Assembly: GCA_030639305.1 (NCBI GenBank)
Contig: DAOWCY010000161.1
Location: 1 to 16,701, forward strand
DNA: 16,701 bases
From: JAGLQA01 sp023135565
GTDB taxonomy: Bacteria > Acidobacteriota > Aminicenantia > UBA2199
Reading direction: 5' to 3'
The notes under the pieces are model-generated. The model did no database searches. It had not been told where the DNA came from and saw only the letters and a program-made list of their open reading frames with translations. Position numbers and translations under genes: made by a program. Every line of letters starts with the position of its first letter. Within the stretch, counting starts at the first letter, position 1. Below are positions 1 through 7,497 of this stretch, piece after piece.

Positions 1-145
1 TATCTATAATATTTAGGAGAAATACAGTCTATGCTACCATGCTATAACACCCGATATCAGCGCATTAGATATGCAAATTTGCCTATTAAATTAATTCGGG
101 AAAAACACCCTTTTCAACTTGCGGAAAATGGGTTATAATATAGCT

Positions 146-343
146 ATGGCAGTGAAAAAGAAACAGTCTAAAAATATGATATTGGAAAGCGCCTGTAAAG
201 CCGCTGAAAATGAACTGCTTGATCAACGCTTTTTTCTATTGGATGACAAGCAGTGGGAAAAATTCCAGGAAGCGCTCCAGCGGCCTGCGTGGATCAAGTC
301 CGGGTTAAAAAAATTGCTTAAGGAAAAAGCGCCCTGGGAATAA
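146..343 (+). pseudogene. DUF1778-type (TacA-like) antitoxin, N-terminus missing
   Basis: The 65-residue product matches the second half of DUF1778 ribbon-helix-helix antitoxins: a helix ending in ESACKAAENELLDQ, then RFFLLDDKQWEKFQEAL, then the typical C-terminal tail LKKLLKEKAPWE that contacts the GNAT-type toxin. The expected N-terminal beta strand and first helix (about 25-30 residues of the DNA-binding fold) are absent. The usual basic leader MAVKKK joins directly to the last part of the second helix. I chose ATG at 146. A TTG at 119 is also in frame but adds nothing family-like. A -10-like TATAAT lies at 134-139, very close to the start, with no clear Shine-Dalgarno sequence. No acetyltransferase toxin follows. 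It is probably a decayed orphan antitoxin. A toxin-neutralising fragment without DNA binding is possible. The family call is fairly firm; whether it is functional is unknown. Confidence 0.6.
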
Positions 344-365
344 AATTTTCCTCCCCCTCTCTTAT

Positions 366-444
366 ATAATATTATAGTATTATTATTGTATAGAAAAAAA
401 CCCGCTTGTGTATTTGAAAAAAATGTATTTAGGAGTATAATATT
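366..444 (+). repeat. Left copy of promoter-bearing direct repeat
   Basis: About 80 bp closely resemble 1444-1521 in the same orientation. Both contain the same 12-mer start ATAATATTATAG, an A-run, TGTATTTGAAAAAAAT and TTTAGGAGTATAATATT, with mainly substitutions and one single-base gap between the copies. The two copies bracket the MNT/HEPN gene pair. The shared region carries a sigma70-type promoter. Confidence 0.7.
414..441 (+). promoter_or_regulatory. Sigma70-type promoter inside the left direct repeat
   Basis: TTGAAA at 414-419 and a perfect TATAAT at 436-441 are separated by 16 bp. It points rightward into the 3' end of the minus-strand HEPN gene. The only reading frame it could serve is a 27-codon ORF at 455-538 (MKKNMMGKTQPTV...), which overlaps the HEPN stop and has no ribosome-binding site, so it is probably not a gene. 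Transcription from here would be convergent with the toxin-antitoxin operon. Confidence 0.5.
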
Positions 445-499
445 ACCCTGGTTTATGAAAAAAAATATGATGGGAAAGACTCAGCCTACTGTCTTTATC

Positions 500-907
500 T
501 TAACCGACTTCGCCGGGGTTGATGCCGATCTTTTTTAAAACAAATTCTCTGAATTCTTCAACGATCACCAGGACAACCCCTAACTCGTCTTCATCAAGTA
601 CAAGAAATGTGTCGGGGTATCTAATTTCTACGCCGCATCCGGCGATAACGTCGAATTTTTCTTCATATTGTGTAAAATCGCCATCAAGCTGAATACATTG
701 CTCGATAAGAAATTCAAGGTTATGAGTTCTTTTTATTTTTTCAGAAAATTTTGCCAGGAATGCCTTCAAGTATTTCTCCACAGCTTGTTGAAGGTGAAAA
801 CAAACTGCCTCAAGTACAGAGTCTTCCGCGCCCAGTTCTCTTTTAGCGACTTTTAGGTCTCCTCCCGCTTTCCGCACCCACAGTTTAATATATTCGTCTT
901 TGTTCAT
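500..907 (-). CDS. HEPN-domain protein, toxin partner of MNT/HEPN pair
   Basis: This 135-residue protein carries a HEPN domain (PF05168 type) over most of its length. The helix CFHLQQAVEKYLKAFLAKF (residues 36-54) is the hallmark, followed by RTHNL with His62 and by EIRYPD (Arg96-Asp99). HEPN partners of MNT proteins are generally RNases or RNase-like toxins that are AMPylated and silenced by the adjacent nucleotidyltransferase. The canonical R-X4-6-H RNase motif is not visible here, so catalytic ability is uncertain. I chose the ATG at 907, not longer in-frame starts, because it overlaps the upstream MNT stop as ATGA and the domain begins there. It is translationally coupled to the MNT gene. 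The stop is at 500. Confidence 0.85.
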   Translation of the reverse strand: MNKDEYIKLWVRKAGGDLKVAKRELGAEDSVLEAVCFHLQQAVEKYLKAFLAKFSEKIKRTHNLEFLIEQCIQLDGDFTQYEEKFDVIAGCGVEIRYPDTFLVLDEDELGVVLVIVEEFREFVLKKIGINPGEVG

Positions 908-1227
908 TGGATAGGCACCCCGGTCTGGAAAGCGGAATGGATAATATTGCCGGGAAAATTTCTCATCTCTTCTGTATAAGAACGGCTGCGAACGATAATA
1001 TCCGCATCTAATCCCGCTTTTGCACACAATCTTTTAATTTTCGATTGCAAAGCGGTTAGTTTTTTTCTTTCGATATTTTCCCGGTGCACGATGATAAGGA
1101 TATCGAAATCGCTCTCTTCGGTATACTCTCCTCTTGCTCTCGATCCGAAGAAGATGACCTCTTTTTTATAGGGGATAACCTGGTGGATGAACTGTTTTAT
1201 TATCGAGACATCCTGTTCTTTTTTCAT
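904..1227 (-). CDS. MNT-type minimal nucleotidyltransferase, antitoxin
   Basis: This 107-residue minimal nucleotidyltransferase belongs to the polymerase-beta-like superfamily (NTP_transf_2). The signature GSRARG (Gly28, Ser29) is followed by SDFDI with the metal-binding pair Asp40 and Asp42, so the active site appears intact. Family members transfer AMP from ATP to a tyrosine of the partner HEPN toxin and so neutralise it. The gene is first in a two-gene minus-strand operon and its stop overlaps the HEPN start by four bases (904-907). AAGGAGAGG (plus-strand 1236-1244) sits 8 bases upstream of the ATG and is a strong ribosome-binding site. The pair lies between two direct repeats, which suggests it arrived as a cassette. 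Confidence 0.88.
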   Translation of the reverse strand: MKKEQDVSIIKQFIHQVIPYKKEVIFFGSRARGEYTEESDFDILIIVHRENIERKKLTALQSKIKRLCAKAGLDADIIVRSRSYTEEMRNFPGNIIHSAFQTGVPIQ

Positions 1228-1298
1228 TCGTTTTTCCTCTCCTTATTTATAACATCAAAACCGGTAAATATCAACACCCGGTAGGATAACAATCCGGT

Positions 1299-1435
1299 TT
1301 TGGCAAAAAAAAGGGACAGGCGAAGAATTTTCTTAAACAAAAGTTTTGTTCAAACTTTTTCAAAGGTGCGGTATGCCGCTGGCCCCCAACAATGATTCAA
1401 TGGGGGAGGCCCCCGGCAGGGTCGCCGAAGGCAAG
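1299..1435 (+). repeat. Dispersed palindromic repeat, copy A
   Basis: This non-coding stretch has consecutive palindromes: ACAAAAGTTTTGT, a CAAACTTTTTCAAA segment, and a GC-rich end at 1408-1435. The end is identical over 28 bases to 7457-7484 and nearly identical to the reverse complement in copy D. The segment around 1334-1364 is shared with copy D. An extra ~43 bases at 1365-1407, containing a CCCCCA...TGGGGG inverted repeat, interrupt this copy. The left flank (GGCAAAA... AGGGACAGGC) resembles the far edge of copy C. With the right-hand direct repeat it fills the gap between the MNT gene and the macroglobulin gene. Confidence 0.75.
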
Positions 1436-1443
1436 TTGGTGTA

Positions 1444-1521
1444 ATAATATTATAGTTATATTGTTGTATAAAAAAAAGCCTGTTTTGTATTTGAAAAAAA
1501 TTATTTTAGGAGTATAATATT
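1444..1521 (+). repeat. Right copy of promoter-bearing direct repeat
   Basis: This is the second copy of the ~80-bp repeat seen at 366-444, in the same orientation. It directly abuts dispersed repeat copy A and ends just before the leader of the macroglobulin gene. Confidence 0.7.
1491..1518 (+). promoter_or_regulatory. Sigma70-type promoter of the macroglobulin gene
   Basis: TTGAAA (1491-1496), a 16-bp spacer and TATAAT (1513-1518) have the same layout as the copy at 414-441. The start codon of the macroglobulin gene follows 48 bases later, so this is its likely promoter. Confidence 0.6.
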
Positions 1522-1566
1522 CCCTTTGGTTAAACAAATGCGCATGAAAAATATTGGGGTGTAACT

Positions 1567-4500
1567 ATGAAAAAAATGAAAGCTTTAGCGACAACACAAA
1601 CAAAAAAAGGATTTTTTATTTTACTATTAACTCTGACTATTGTTTCGCTTCTATTGGTCGGCGGTTGTAAACGGGATGAAAAAAAAGAAGAACCGCGGCA
1701 CACAGAGGCGGTGGAACATTCGCCGGAACCGCCGCAAAAGATAGAACTGGACGCCAGCCCGGACCTCTCTTCCAAAAAATGGCTGCAAATGCTGGGCACC
1801 GACATGGACACCCTACAAGTAGGCGACGCCCAAAGCGCAGCCGGCAAAGTACACGTTGTGTCCTTTCATCCCCAGGGCCAGACCCGCCGCGTGGACGAAG
1901 TAGACGAGATCAATATTACTTTCTCGGAACCGGTAGCTCCCTTAAAAAAAATAGAAAAAAACGCCCCTTCCCTGATCGAAATAAATCCCCATATCAAAGG
2001 CGAAGGCTATTGGAAAAGCTCCACCACCTACTGTTTTCGCATGGACGGCAAACTAAAATTGTCTTCCCGGTATAACGTTGCTTTCAAAGGATACGAGAGC
2101 TTTTCCGGCAAAACCGCGACCCCGAAAAGCTGGAGTTTTTCCACCCCTACTATCAAAATTACACGCACCAAACCCTACCATAAAAGAGGCTGGCAAACCT
2201 TAGACCAAAAAATACTGGTGCAGTTCAGCCAGGACGTAGACCCGGATCGCATCGATGATTTCATAAAAATCACTTCCGATAAAGGCGAATATTATTTCAA
2301 AGCCAGGTACTGCAGCGATGAAGAGCGCAAGCTCCTCTATTACTGGCGGAACGACAAAAAAGATCTCAAAAAATACGTCACTATTACCCCCAAATCCGAC
2401 TTCCCCATTGCCACGGACATTAAGGTGAATTTCCGGATCGGCCTGCCTCCTTTAGAGGGGAACATCGGCCTGCTCTCCCCCAGGTTGTTGACTTTCCGCA
2501 CTTACGAAATTTTTAAAATACTCGATGTGGGAAAAAGCTTTATGCCCGACAGAGGCATTTTTATCGAATTTTCCAACCCTGTTAACTTAAAAAAATTCGT
2601 CGAGAAAATCAGTTTCCAGCCCGCGGTAGAGCTAAAAAAAGGCGGTGACTGGAATTCCATGGAGTTTCATATTCACGGCAATTTCAGGCCGGGCAAAACC
2701 TATACCATGACTGTTCCCGCCGATGTGGCAGACCGCTTCGGCAGCAAGTTGGGCCAGGAGAAAACATTCATTAGCGAATGTCTCGATTATTCCCCTTACC
2801 TCTATCCGCCTCGGCCGGCCCATTTTGTGCTGGAAGATTACTTAGAAAAAACGATCCCTATCAATGTGCGCAATGTATTCAGCAGCGAAGTGTTATATAA
2901 AGAATTGACCCCGGCGGAACTACAAAAACTGACCGGCACGGGATATTTGCGTTTGGATAAGATCGACCGCAAAACCTGTAAGAAATACACCTGGAAGATT
3001 CCCGTACAGAAGAATCGCGATTTCACCCTGGGTTTCAAACTAAAGGATATCAATATCGACAAACCCGGTTTTTACTATATTTACTTCGGCGGCGCATCCC
3101 GGCATTATTATAAAGGTCATATTTTCCAGTTGACCGGCATCTCGTTGGTAGCCAAATACAGCCCCACGCAAATATTCCTGATGCCCTTTAATATGAAAAG
3201 CGGCAAACCGGAAGGCAAAATGGATTTCCACCTGCAAAGTATAAAAACCCCGCCGATAAAGGGCGATAAAAAAGGCATCGCCATCTACAACCCGGCGGCG
3301 GCGGTTCCGGCAAAGCACGATTTATTCGGCGCATTGGTTTACTCTGCCCCCAAAAAAGCCTTTGTCTGGGGCAGGAAAAGTGAAATGTTCGACATGTGGA
3401 GTTATACCTATGAGTCGGATCTCAACTACAACTACGGCCGCCGCTTTTATTACAACCACCTGCTTACTTTTACCGGCAAGCATCTATATAAAGCCGGGCA
3501 AACCGTAAAATTTAAAGGCATCCTGAGACAGATCCTGGGCGGGGATATGACAATCCCGGTTTTCAAACACATCAAAGGCGAAGTCTTTAACTCCCGCGGC
3601 CAGGGGATTCACAAATTCGAACTCAAACCCGGGAATTTTACCCGTTTCGGCACTTTTGCCGGGGAATTCCCACTGCCCCAGGATGCGCCCACCGGTTTTT
3701 ACCGTATCAAGTTTTCGGTGCAATTGGATAATTCTAAGTTTAATAAGAGCTTATCCTTTGCCGTGGAAGAGTACAAACCGGCCAAATTTGAAACCAAAGT
3801 GACTTTTGACCAGGATAAACTGATCGCCGGTGAGGATTTCTCCGGTTTGGTGAACGGCAGGTATCTTTTCGGCACCCCCATGATTAAAGCAGCCGGCAAC
3901 TGCGTCTGGACCATCCTGAACACCTATTTTGAACCCAAAGGCTGGGAACGTTATATTTTCGGCGCTTATGAATCGCAGGTCAGGCGCACTATTTTTAGAA
4001 AAGACTTTAAATTGGACAACCAGGGCAATTACAAATTCGAGAAAGATAATTTCAGTTTCGATTGTAAGAACTCGGTGCGTCTCACCGTGCACGGCGAAAT
4101 CAAAGACAAAGACAACAACCGCATCAGCGGCCGCCGTTCCCTGGTGGTGCACCGCGGCAAATACTATATCGGTTTGAAAACCGGGGCCTACTTTTTTAAA
4201 CAGGGCAAACCCGGCAAAATCTTTTTAGTCACCGTAGACCCGGAGGGCGGGCTTTTCAAAGATACGAAAGTAGAGATGAAAATCACCCGCGCAGAGTGGA
4301 AATCTTTCCAGAAAAAGGACGCATCCGGCGCTTTAAGATGGGAGTGGAAGAAGCTTACCGAGGATATTTTGAGCGAGCAAGCGGAACTCCCCGGCGGCAA
4401 ATTCGAGAAAGAGTACAGCTTTAAGAAACCCGGTTATTACAAGATAACTCTCACCGGCAGGGACGATAATCGCAACACCGTTACTACCAGCGGCAATTTT

Positions 4501-7302
4501 TATGTTACCGGTTCCGGTTATGTCTCCTGGGGCGTTAACGAAGGCCGCATCATCGACCTGGCCGTTAACAAAAAGCAGTACAAGCCCGGCGACACCGTCG
4601 AACTGTTGATCAAATCGCCTTTCGAAACCTGCACCGCCTTAGTGACGGTAGAGCGGGAGAAAGTGATCTGGTCGGAAGTGATCCGCATGAAAGGCAATGC
4701 AGAAACGGTAAAAATCCCCGTAAGCAAAGAGTTTATGCCCAATGTGTTTCTTAATGTGATTATATTAAAAGAGCGCACCGGCCTGAAATGGGATGAAGAA
4801 GGTAACGACACCGGCAAACCCGAATTCTATTCCGGTTACAAAGAGGTCAAAATAGAGGCTGCGGAGAAAAAATTAAATGTGCGGGTAAAAGCCGGTCAAA
4901 AATCCTATGAACCCGGCGGCACGGTCAACTTAGAGATAGAGGTCACCGACCGCAGCGGCAGCCCCGTGGAAGCGGAAGTCTGTCTCTCCATAGTAGACAA
5001 AGGCGTGTTGAATCTGGTCGGTTATGAACTGCCCGATCCTTTCGATTTCTTCTGGCGCAGCCGTCCTTTAGATGTGAGGACCGTTTCTACGCTGAACGAC
5101 GTGTTGGGACGAAGCCGGTTTAAAGAAAAAGGTGAAGACCCCGGCGGCGGCGGCGGCGCATCACCTTTCGGCAGTGTGGTGGTCAGGAAGAATTTCAAAG
5201 AGAGCGCTTATTATAACGCCTTCCTGCTTACCGACCGTTCCGGCAAAGCCAAAGTCTCTTTCAAACTGCCCGACAACCTGACCACGTTCAAAGCCATGGT
5301 CGCAGCGGGTACGGCCAAAGACAGGTTTGGCCGCGGCAGCCACGATCTCTTAGTCAAGAAAAAGATCATCTTAAAAGCCGCGCTGCCCGATTTTGTTCGT
5401 TTAAAAGACAAATTTTCCGGCGGCGTCACCGTGACCAACAACTCCGACGAGAAGTTGGAAGTGGCTGTGGAAGTGGAAGCCGGTAATATTCTTAGAGCGC
5501 CCGGCGACCCGGACAGCAAAAAGGTATCGCTCAAGCCTAACGAAACGAAGCCGGTCTGGTTCGATTTCCAGGTGGAATCCATAGAGACCGCCAAACTGAC
5601 TTTCAGGGCAGTAGGCGGATCGTACCGGGACGGCCTTTATCGAGAAATCCCGGTCAGGATGCCGCAGTTTGTCGAAGCAGCAGCTAACTTCGGCAGGGTA
5701 GATAAAGACCCCGTAAAAGAACAGGTCATCGTACCCGAAGGCACTTTCCGTCCCTTAGACAAATTAGAAATCACCCTGGCCTCTTCCGCCATGGTGGGGG
5801 TAAAGCGGAATTTCGACGTGCTCCAGGAGTTCCCCTATGATTGTTTGGAGCAGCGGATTTCCAAACAGTATCCCCTGTTGGGGGCCGGGGATTTCCTGCT
5901 TACTTACGGGCTGTTGGATATGAGCCGGGACGACATTCGCGTCCGTGTCGGGAAACTGCTGGAACTGATGCCCAAATTCCAGGCCGGGGACGGTGGTTTC
6001 AAGTATTATCCCGAATGTATGTTCCCCAGCCCTTATCTCACCTGTTATGCCGTGGAGTTCATCATGGCTGCCAAAAAACAGGGTTACGCCATGGACAGCG
6101 GCATGCTTTCCCAGGCCCAGGGATATTTAAGGAAAGTGGCCGATCGCACCGTAGATTCTAAATATCCCTACTCGAAGAATGTCTACTTTTTAGTGCAGTC
6201 TTATGCGGTTTATGTGCTATCTTTAGACAACATCCTTTTGAAAGACGCGCTGAACAATCTTTTCGAAGTCAGGGACAGGATACCTTTTTCCGGTCTCGCT
6301 TATTTGCTCAAAGCCCTGGAACTCAAGAGCAGCCTGCCTAAGCACATGCAGCCCGTGCTGGCCAAAACCATGCTCAACAAGATGAAAGACGAACCTACCA
6401 AAACTCATTTTGAAAATCATGAAGGCGACAGTTGGTGGTGGGTGCATGAAACCAATGTCAAAACCACTGCCATCGTATTGGAATCGCTGCTCCGGGTGTA
6501 CAAGAAGTTCCCATACGCCGAGAAGATTGCCCGCTGGCTGACTACCACTACCCGGCAGAAGCGTTATATGTCCACCCAGGATCACATCCGCTTGTTTTTG
6601 GCCTTTGCGTCTTATTATCGGGTGTTTGAAAGCGAAACCCCCGATTTTGTAGTCAAAGTGCTGTTCAATGATGAATTAAAGATCACGGAGATTTTTAAAG
6701 GCCGGGAATTAAAAGCAAAGCCGCATATAGTGGCGTTAAAGGATTACCAACCGAAAGATAAGATCGATCTTTCTTTCCTCAAAGAGGGAACCGGCATGTC
6801 TTATTACCTGCTGCGGCTCAAGTATTATCCTTTAGGTGAAGTAGAAGCCATAGACCGCGGTTTTGTAGTGAAGAAAGTTTACAAGACGCTGCGGGGCGCA
6901 AAGATCGGCAATGATGATTTTAAGCCCGGTGAAAAGTACATCTGTGAAGTCACGGTAACTACGAAAATGGAACGTTCTTTTGTAGTGTTGGATGATCCTG
7001 TTCCCGCCGGTTTGAAAGTGCTCAATCCCCGTTTCCGCACCGGGCAGCAGTTGGACAAGGAGAAAAGCAGCGGCGACAGTGCCTGGCAGGGTTACTGGGG
7101 TAATTTTTACCGCAGCGAGTATTATTTCGACCGGGTTGAACTTTTTGCCGACTACCTGAAACGCGGCACGCACACCTGGAAGTATTTAGTGATAGCTACT
7201 AATTCCGGGGATTATACGGTGCCCAACACTGTTTGTTTTGAAATGTACAACCCGGAGGTTTTCGGGCGCAATGACAACCGCAGAGTGCAGGTGAAAAAAT
7301 AG
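1567..7302 (+). CDS. Alpha-2-macroglobulin family lipoprotein (YfhM-like)
   Basis: This 1911-residue protein has a lipoprotein signal: basic N-terminus, hydrophobic stretch 15-32 and lipobox LVGGC with Cys34. It should be exported and membrane-anchored. Bacterial macroglobulins are thought to trap proteases through a cleavable bait region and a reactive thioester. In order I see beta-rich Ig-like modules (about 90-420), an MG2-like domain with LYKAGQTVKFKG (about 632-720), an MG3-like VEEYKPAKF (about 733), the bait-region domain from about 1103, a flexible Gly run (1193-1197), the A2M domain with TDRSGKAKVSFKLPDNLTTF (about 1220-1300), the intact thioester CLEQ (1426-1429), a helical thioester domain containing GDSWWWVHETN (about 1620), and a C-terminal beta domain ending near 1911. 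It is longer than E. coli YfhM (about 1650) because of extra N-terminal modules. The usual partner, penicillin-binding protein 1C, is not in the window. GGGGTG precedes ATG at 1567 as a weak ribosome-binding site; Met4 is an alternative start. Confidence 0.93.
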   Translation: MKKMKALATTQTKKGFFILLLTLTIVSLLLVGGCKRDEKKEEPRHTEAVEHSPEPPQKIELDASPDLSSKKWLQMLGTDMDTLQVGDAQSAAGKVHVVSFHPQGQTRRVDEVDEINITFSEPVAPLKKIEKNAPSLIEINPHIKGEGYWKSSTTYCFRMDGKLKLSSRYNVAFKGYESFSGKTATPKSWSFSTPTIKITRTKPYHKRGWQTLDQKILVQFSQDVDPDRIDDFIKITSDKGEYYFKARYCSDEERKLLYYWRNDKKDLKKYVTITPKSDFPIATDIKVNFRIGLPPLEGNIGLLSPRLLTFRTYEIFKILDVGKSFMPDRGIFIEFSNPVNLKKFVEKISFQPAVELKKGGDWNSMEFHIHGNFRPGKTYTMTVPADVADRFGSKLGQEKTFISECLDYSPYLYPPRPAHFVLEDYLEKTIPINVRNVFSSEVLYKELTPAELQKLTGTGYLRLDKIDRKTCKKYTWKIPVQKNRDFTLGFKLKDINIDKPGFYYIYFGGASRHYYKGHIFQLTGISLVAKYSPTQIFLMPFNMKSGKPEGKMDFHLQSIKTPPIKGDKKGIAIYNPAAAVPAKHDLFGALVYSAPKKAFVWGRKSEMFDMWSYTYESDLNYNYGRRFYYNHLLTFTGKHLYKAGQTVKFKGILRQILGGDMTIPVFKHIKGEVFNSRGQGIHKFELKPGNFTRFGTFAGEFPLPQDAPTGFYRIKFSVQLDNSKFNKSLSFAVEEYKPAKFETKVTFDQDKLIAGEDFSGLVNGRYLFGTPMIKAAGNCVWTILNTYFEPKGWERYIFGAYESQVRRTIFRKDFKLDNQGNYKFEKDNFSFDCKNSVRLTVHGEIKDKDNNRISGRRSLVVHRGKYYIGLKTGAYFFKQGKPGKIFLVTVDPEGGLFKDTKVEMKITRAEWKSFQKKDASGALRWEWKKLTEDILSEQAELPGGKFEKEYSFKKPGYYKITLTGRDDNRNTVTTSGNFYVTGSGYVSWGVNEGRIIDLAVNKKQYKPGDTVELLIKSPFETCTALVTVEREKVIWSEVIRMKGNAETVKIPVSKEFMPNVFLNVIILKERTGLKWDEEGNDTGKPEFYSGYKEVKIEAAEKKLNVRVKAGQKSYEPGGTVNLEIEVTDRSGSPVEAEVCLSIVDKGVLNLVGYELPDPFDFFWRSRPLDVRTVSTLNDVLGRSRFKEKGEDPGGGGGASPFGSVVVRKNFKESAYYNAFLLTDRSGKAKVSFKLPDNLTTFKAMVAAGTAKDRFGRGSHDLLVKKKIILKAALPDFVRLKDKFSGGVTVTNNSDEKLEVAVEVEAGNILRAPGDPDSKKVSLKPNETKPVWFDFQVESIETAKLTFRAVGGSYRDGLYREIPVRMPQFVEAAANFGRVDKDPVKEQVIVPEGTFRPLDKLEITLASSAMVGVKRNFDVLQEFPYDCLEQRISKQYPLLGAGDFLLTYGLLDMSRDDIRVRVGKLLELMPKFQAGDGGFKYYPECMFPSPYLTCYAVEFIMAAKKQGYAMDSGMLSQAQGYLRKVADRTVDSKYPYSKNVYFLVQSYAVYVLSLDNILLKDALNNLFEVRDRIPFSGLAYLLKALELKSSLPKHMQPVLAKTMLNKMKDEPTKTHFENHEGDSWWWVHETNVKTTAIVLESLLRVYKKFPYAEKIARWLTTTTRQKRYMSTQDHIRLFLAFASYYRVFESETPDFVVKVLFNDELKITEIFKGRELKAKPHIVALKDYQPKDKIDLSFLKEGTGMSYYLLRLKYYPLGEVEAIDRGFVVKKVYKTLRGAKIGNDDFKPGEKYICEVTVTTKMERSFVVLDDPVPAGLKVLNPRFRTGQQLDKEKSSGDSAWQGYWGNFYRSEYYFDRVELFADYLKRGTHTWKYLVIATNSGDYTVPNTVCFEMYNPEVFGRNDNRRVQVKK

Positions 7303-7380
7303 CCCCCGCATTAAGCCCCAGCAGCGTTTTAATATGAGTTATTTTTACCCCGAAGGGCGCGAAGGCCCACTGCTTGGGGC

Positions 7381-7484
7381 GCCTATGAGGGGCGCTTTTC
7401 AGGGAAGAAAAGCGTATCGCTCAATAGAAGTTTTGATCAAACTTTTTCAAAAGTTTGGCCCCCGGCAGGGTCGCCGAAGGCAAG
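7381..7484 (+). repeat. Dispersed palindromic repeat, copy B
   Basis: It contains CGCTTTTC/GAAAAGCG arms (7393-7400 and 7407-7414, six-base loop), then AAACTTTT TC AAAAGTTT, then the GC-rich end shared exactly with copy A over 28 bases. It fills most of the 195-bp gap after the macroglobulin gene. Its right end lies 13 bases before the next start codon, so it forms the leader of that gene. Confidence 0.75.
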
Positions 7485-7497
7485 TGGTGATATAGCA

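Noticed and set aside
31..138. Plus-strand 35-codon ORF (MLPCYNTRYQ...) with AGGAGA about 10 bases upstream
   Set aside because: Short, no family resemblance, and it runs into the start of the antitoxin remnant; chance is more likely.
500..1027. 175-residue version of the HEPN protein
   Set aside because: The first 40 residues lie antisense-free inside the MNT coding sequence in another frame and have no HEPN similarity; ATGA coupling at 904-907 marks the real start.
668..1284. Plus-strand ORFs antisense to HEPN and MNT
   Set aside because: They are frames opposite well-supported genes, with no domain features.
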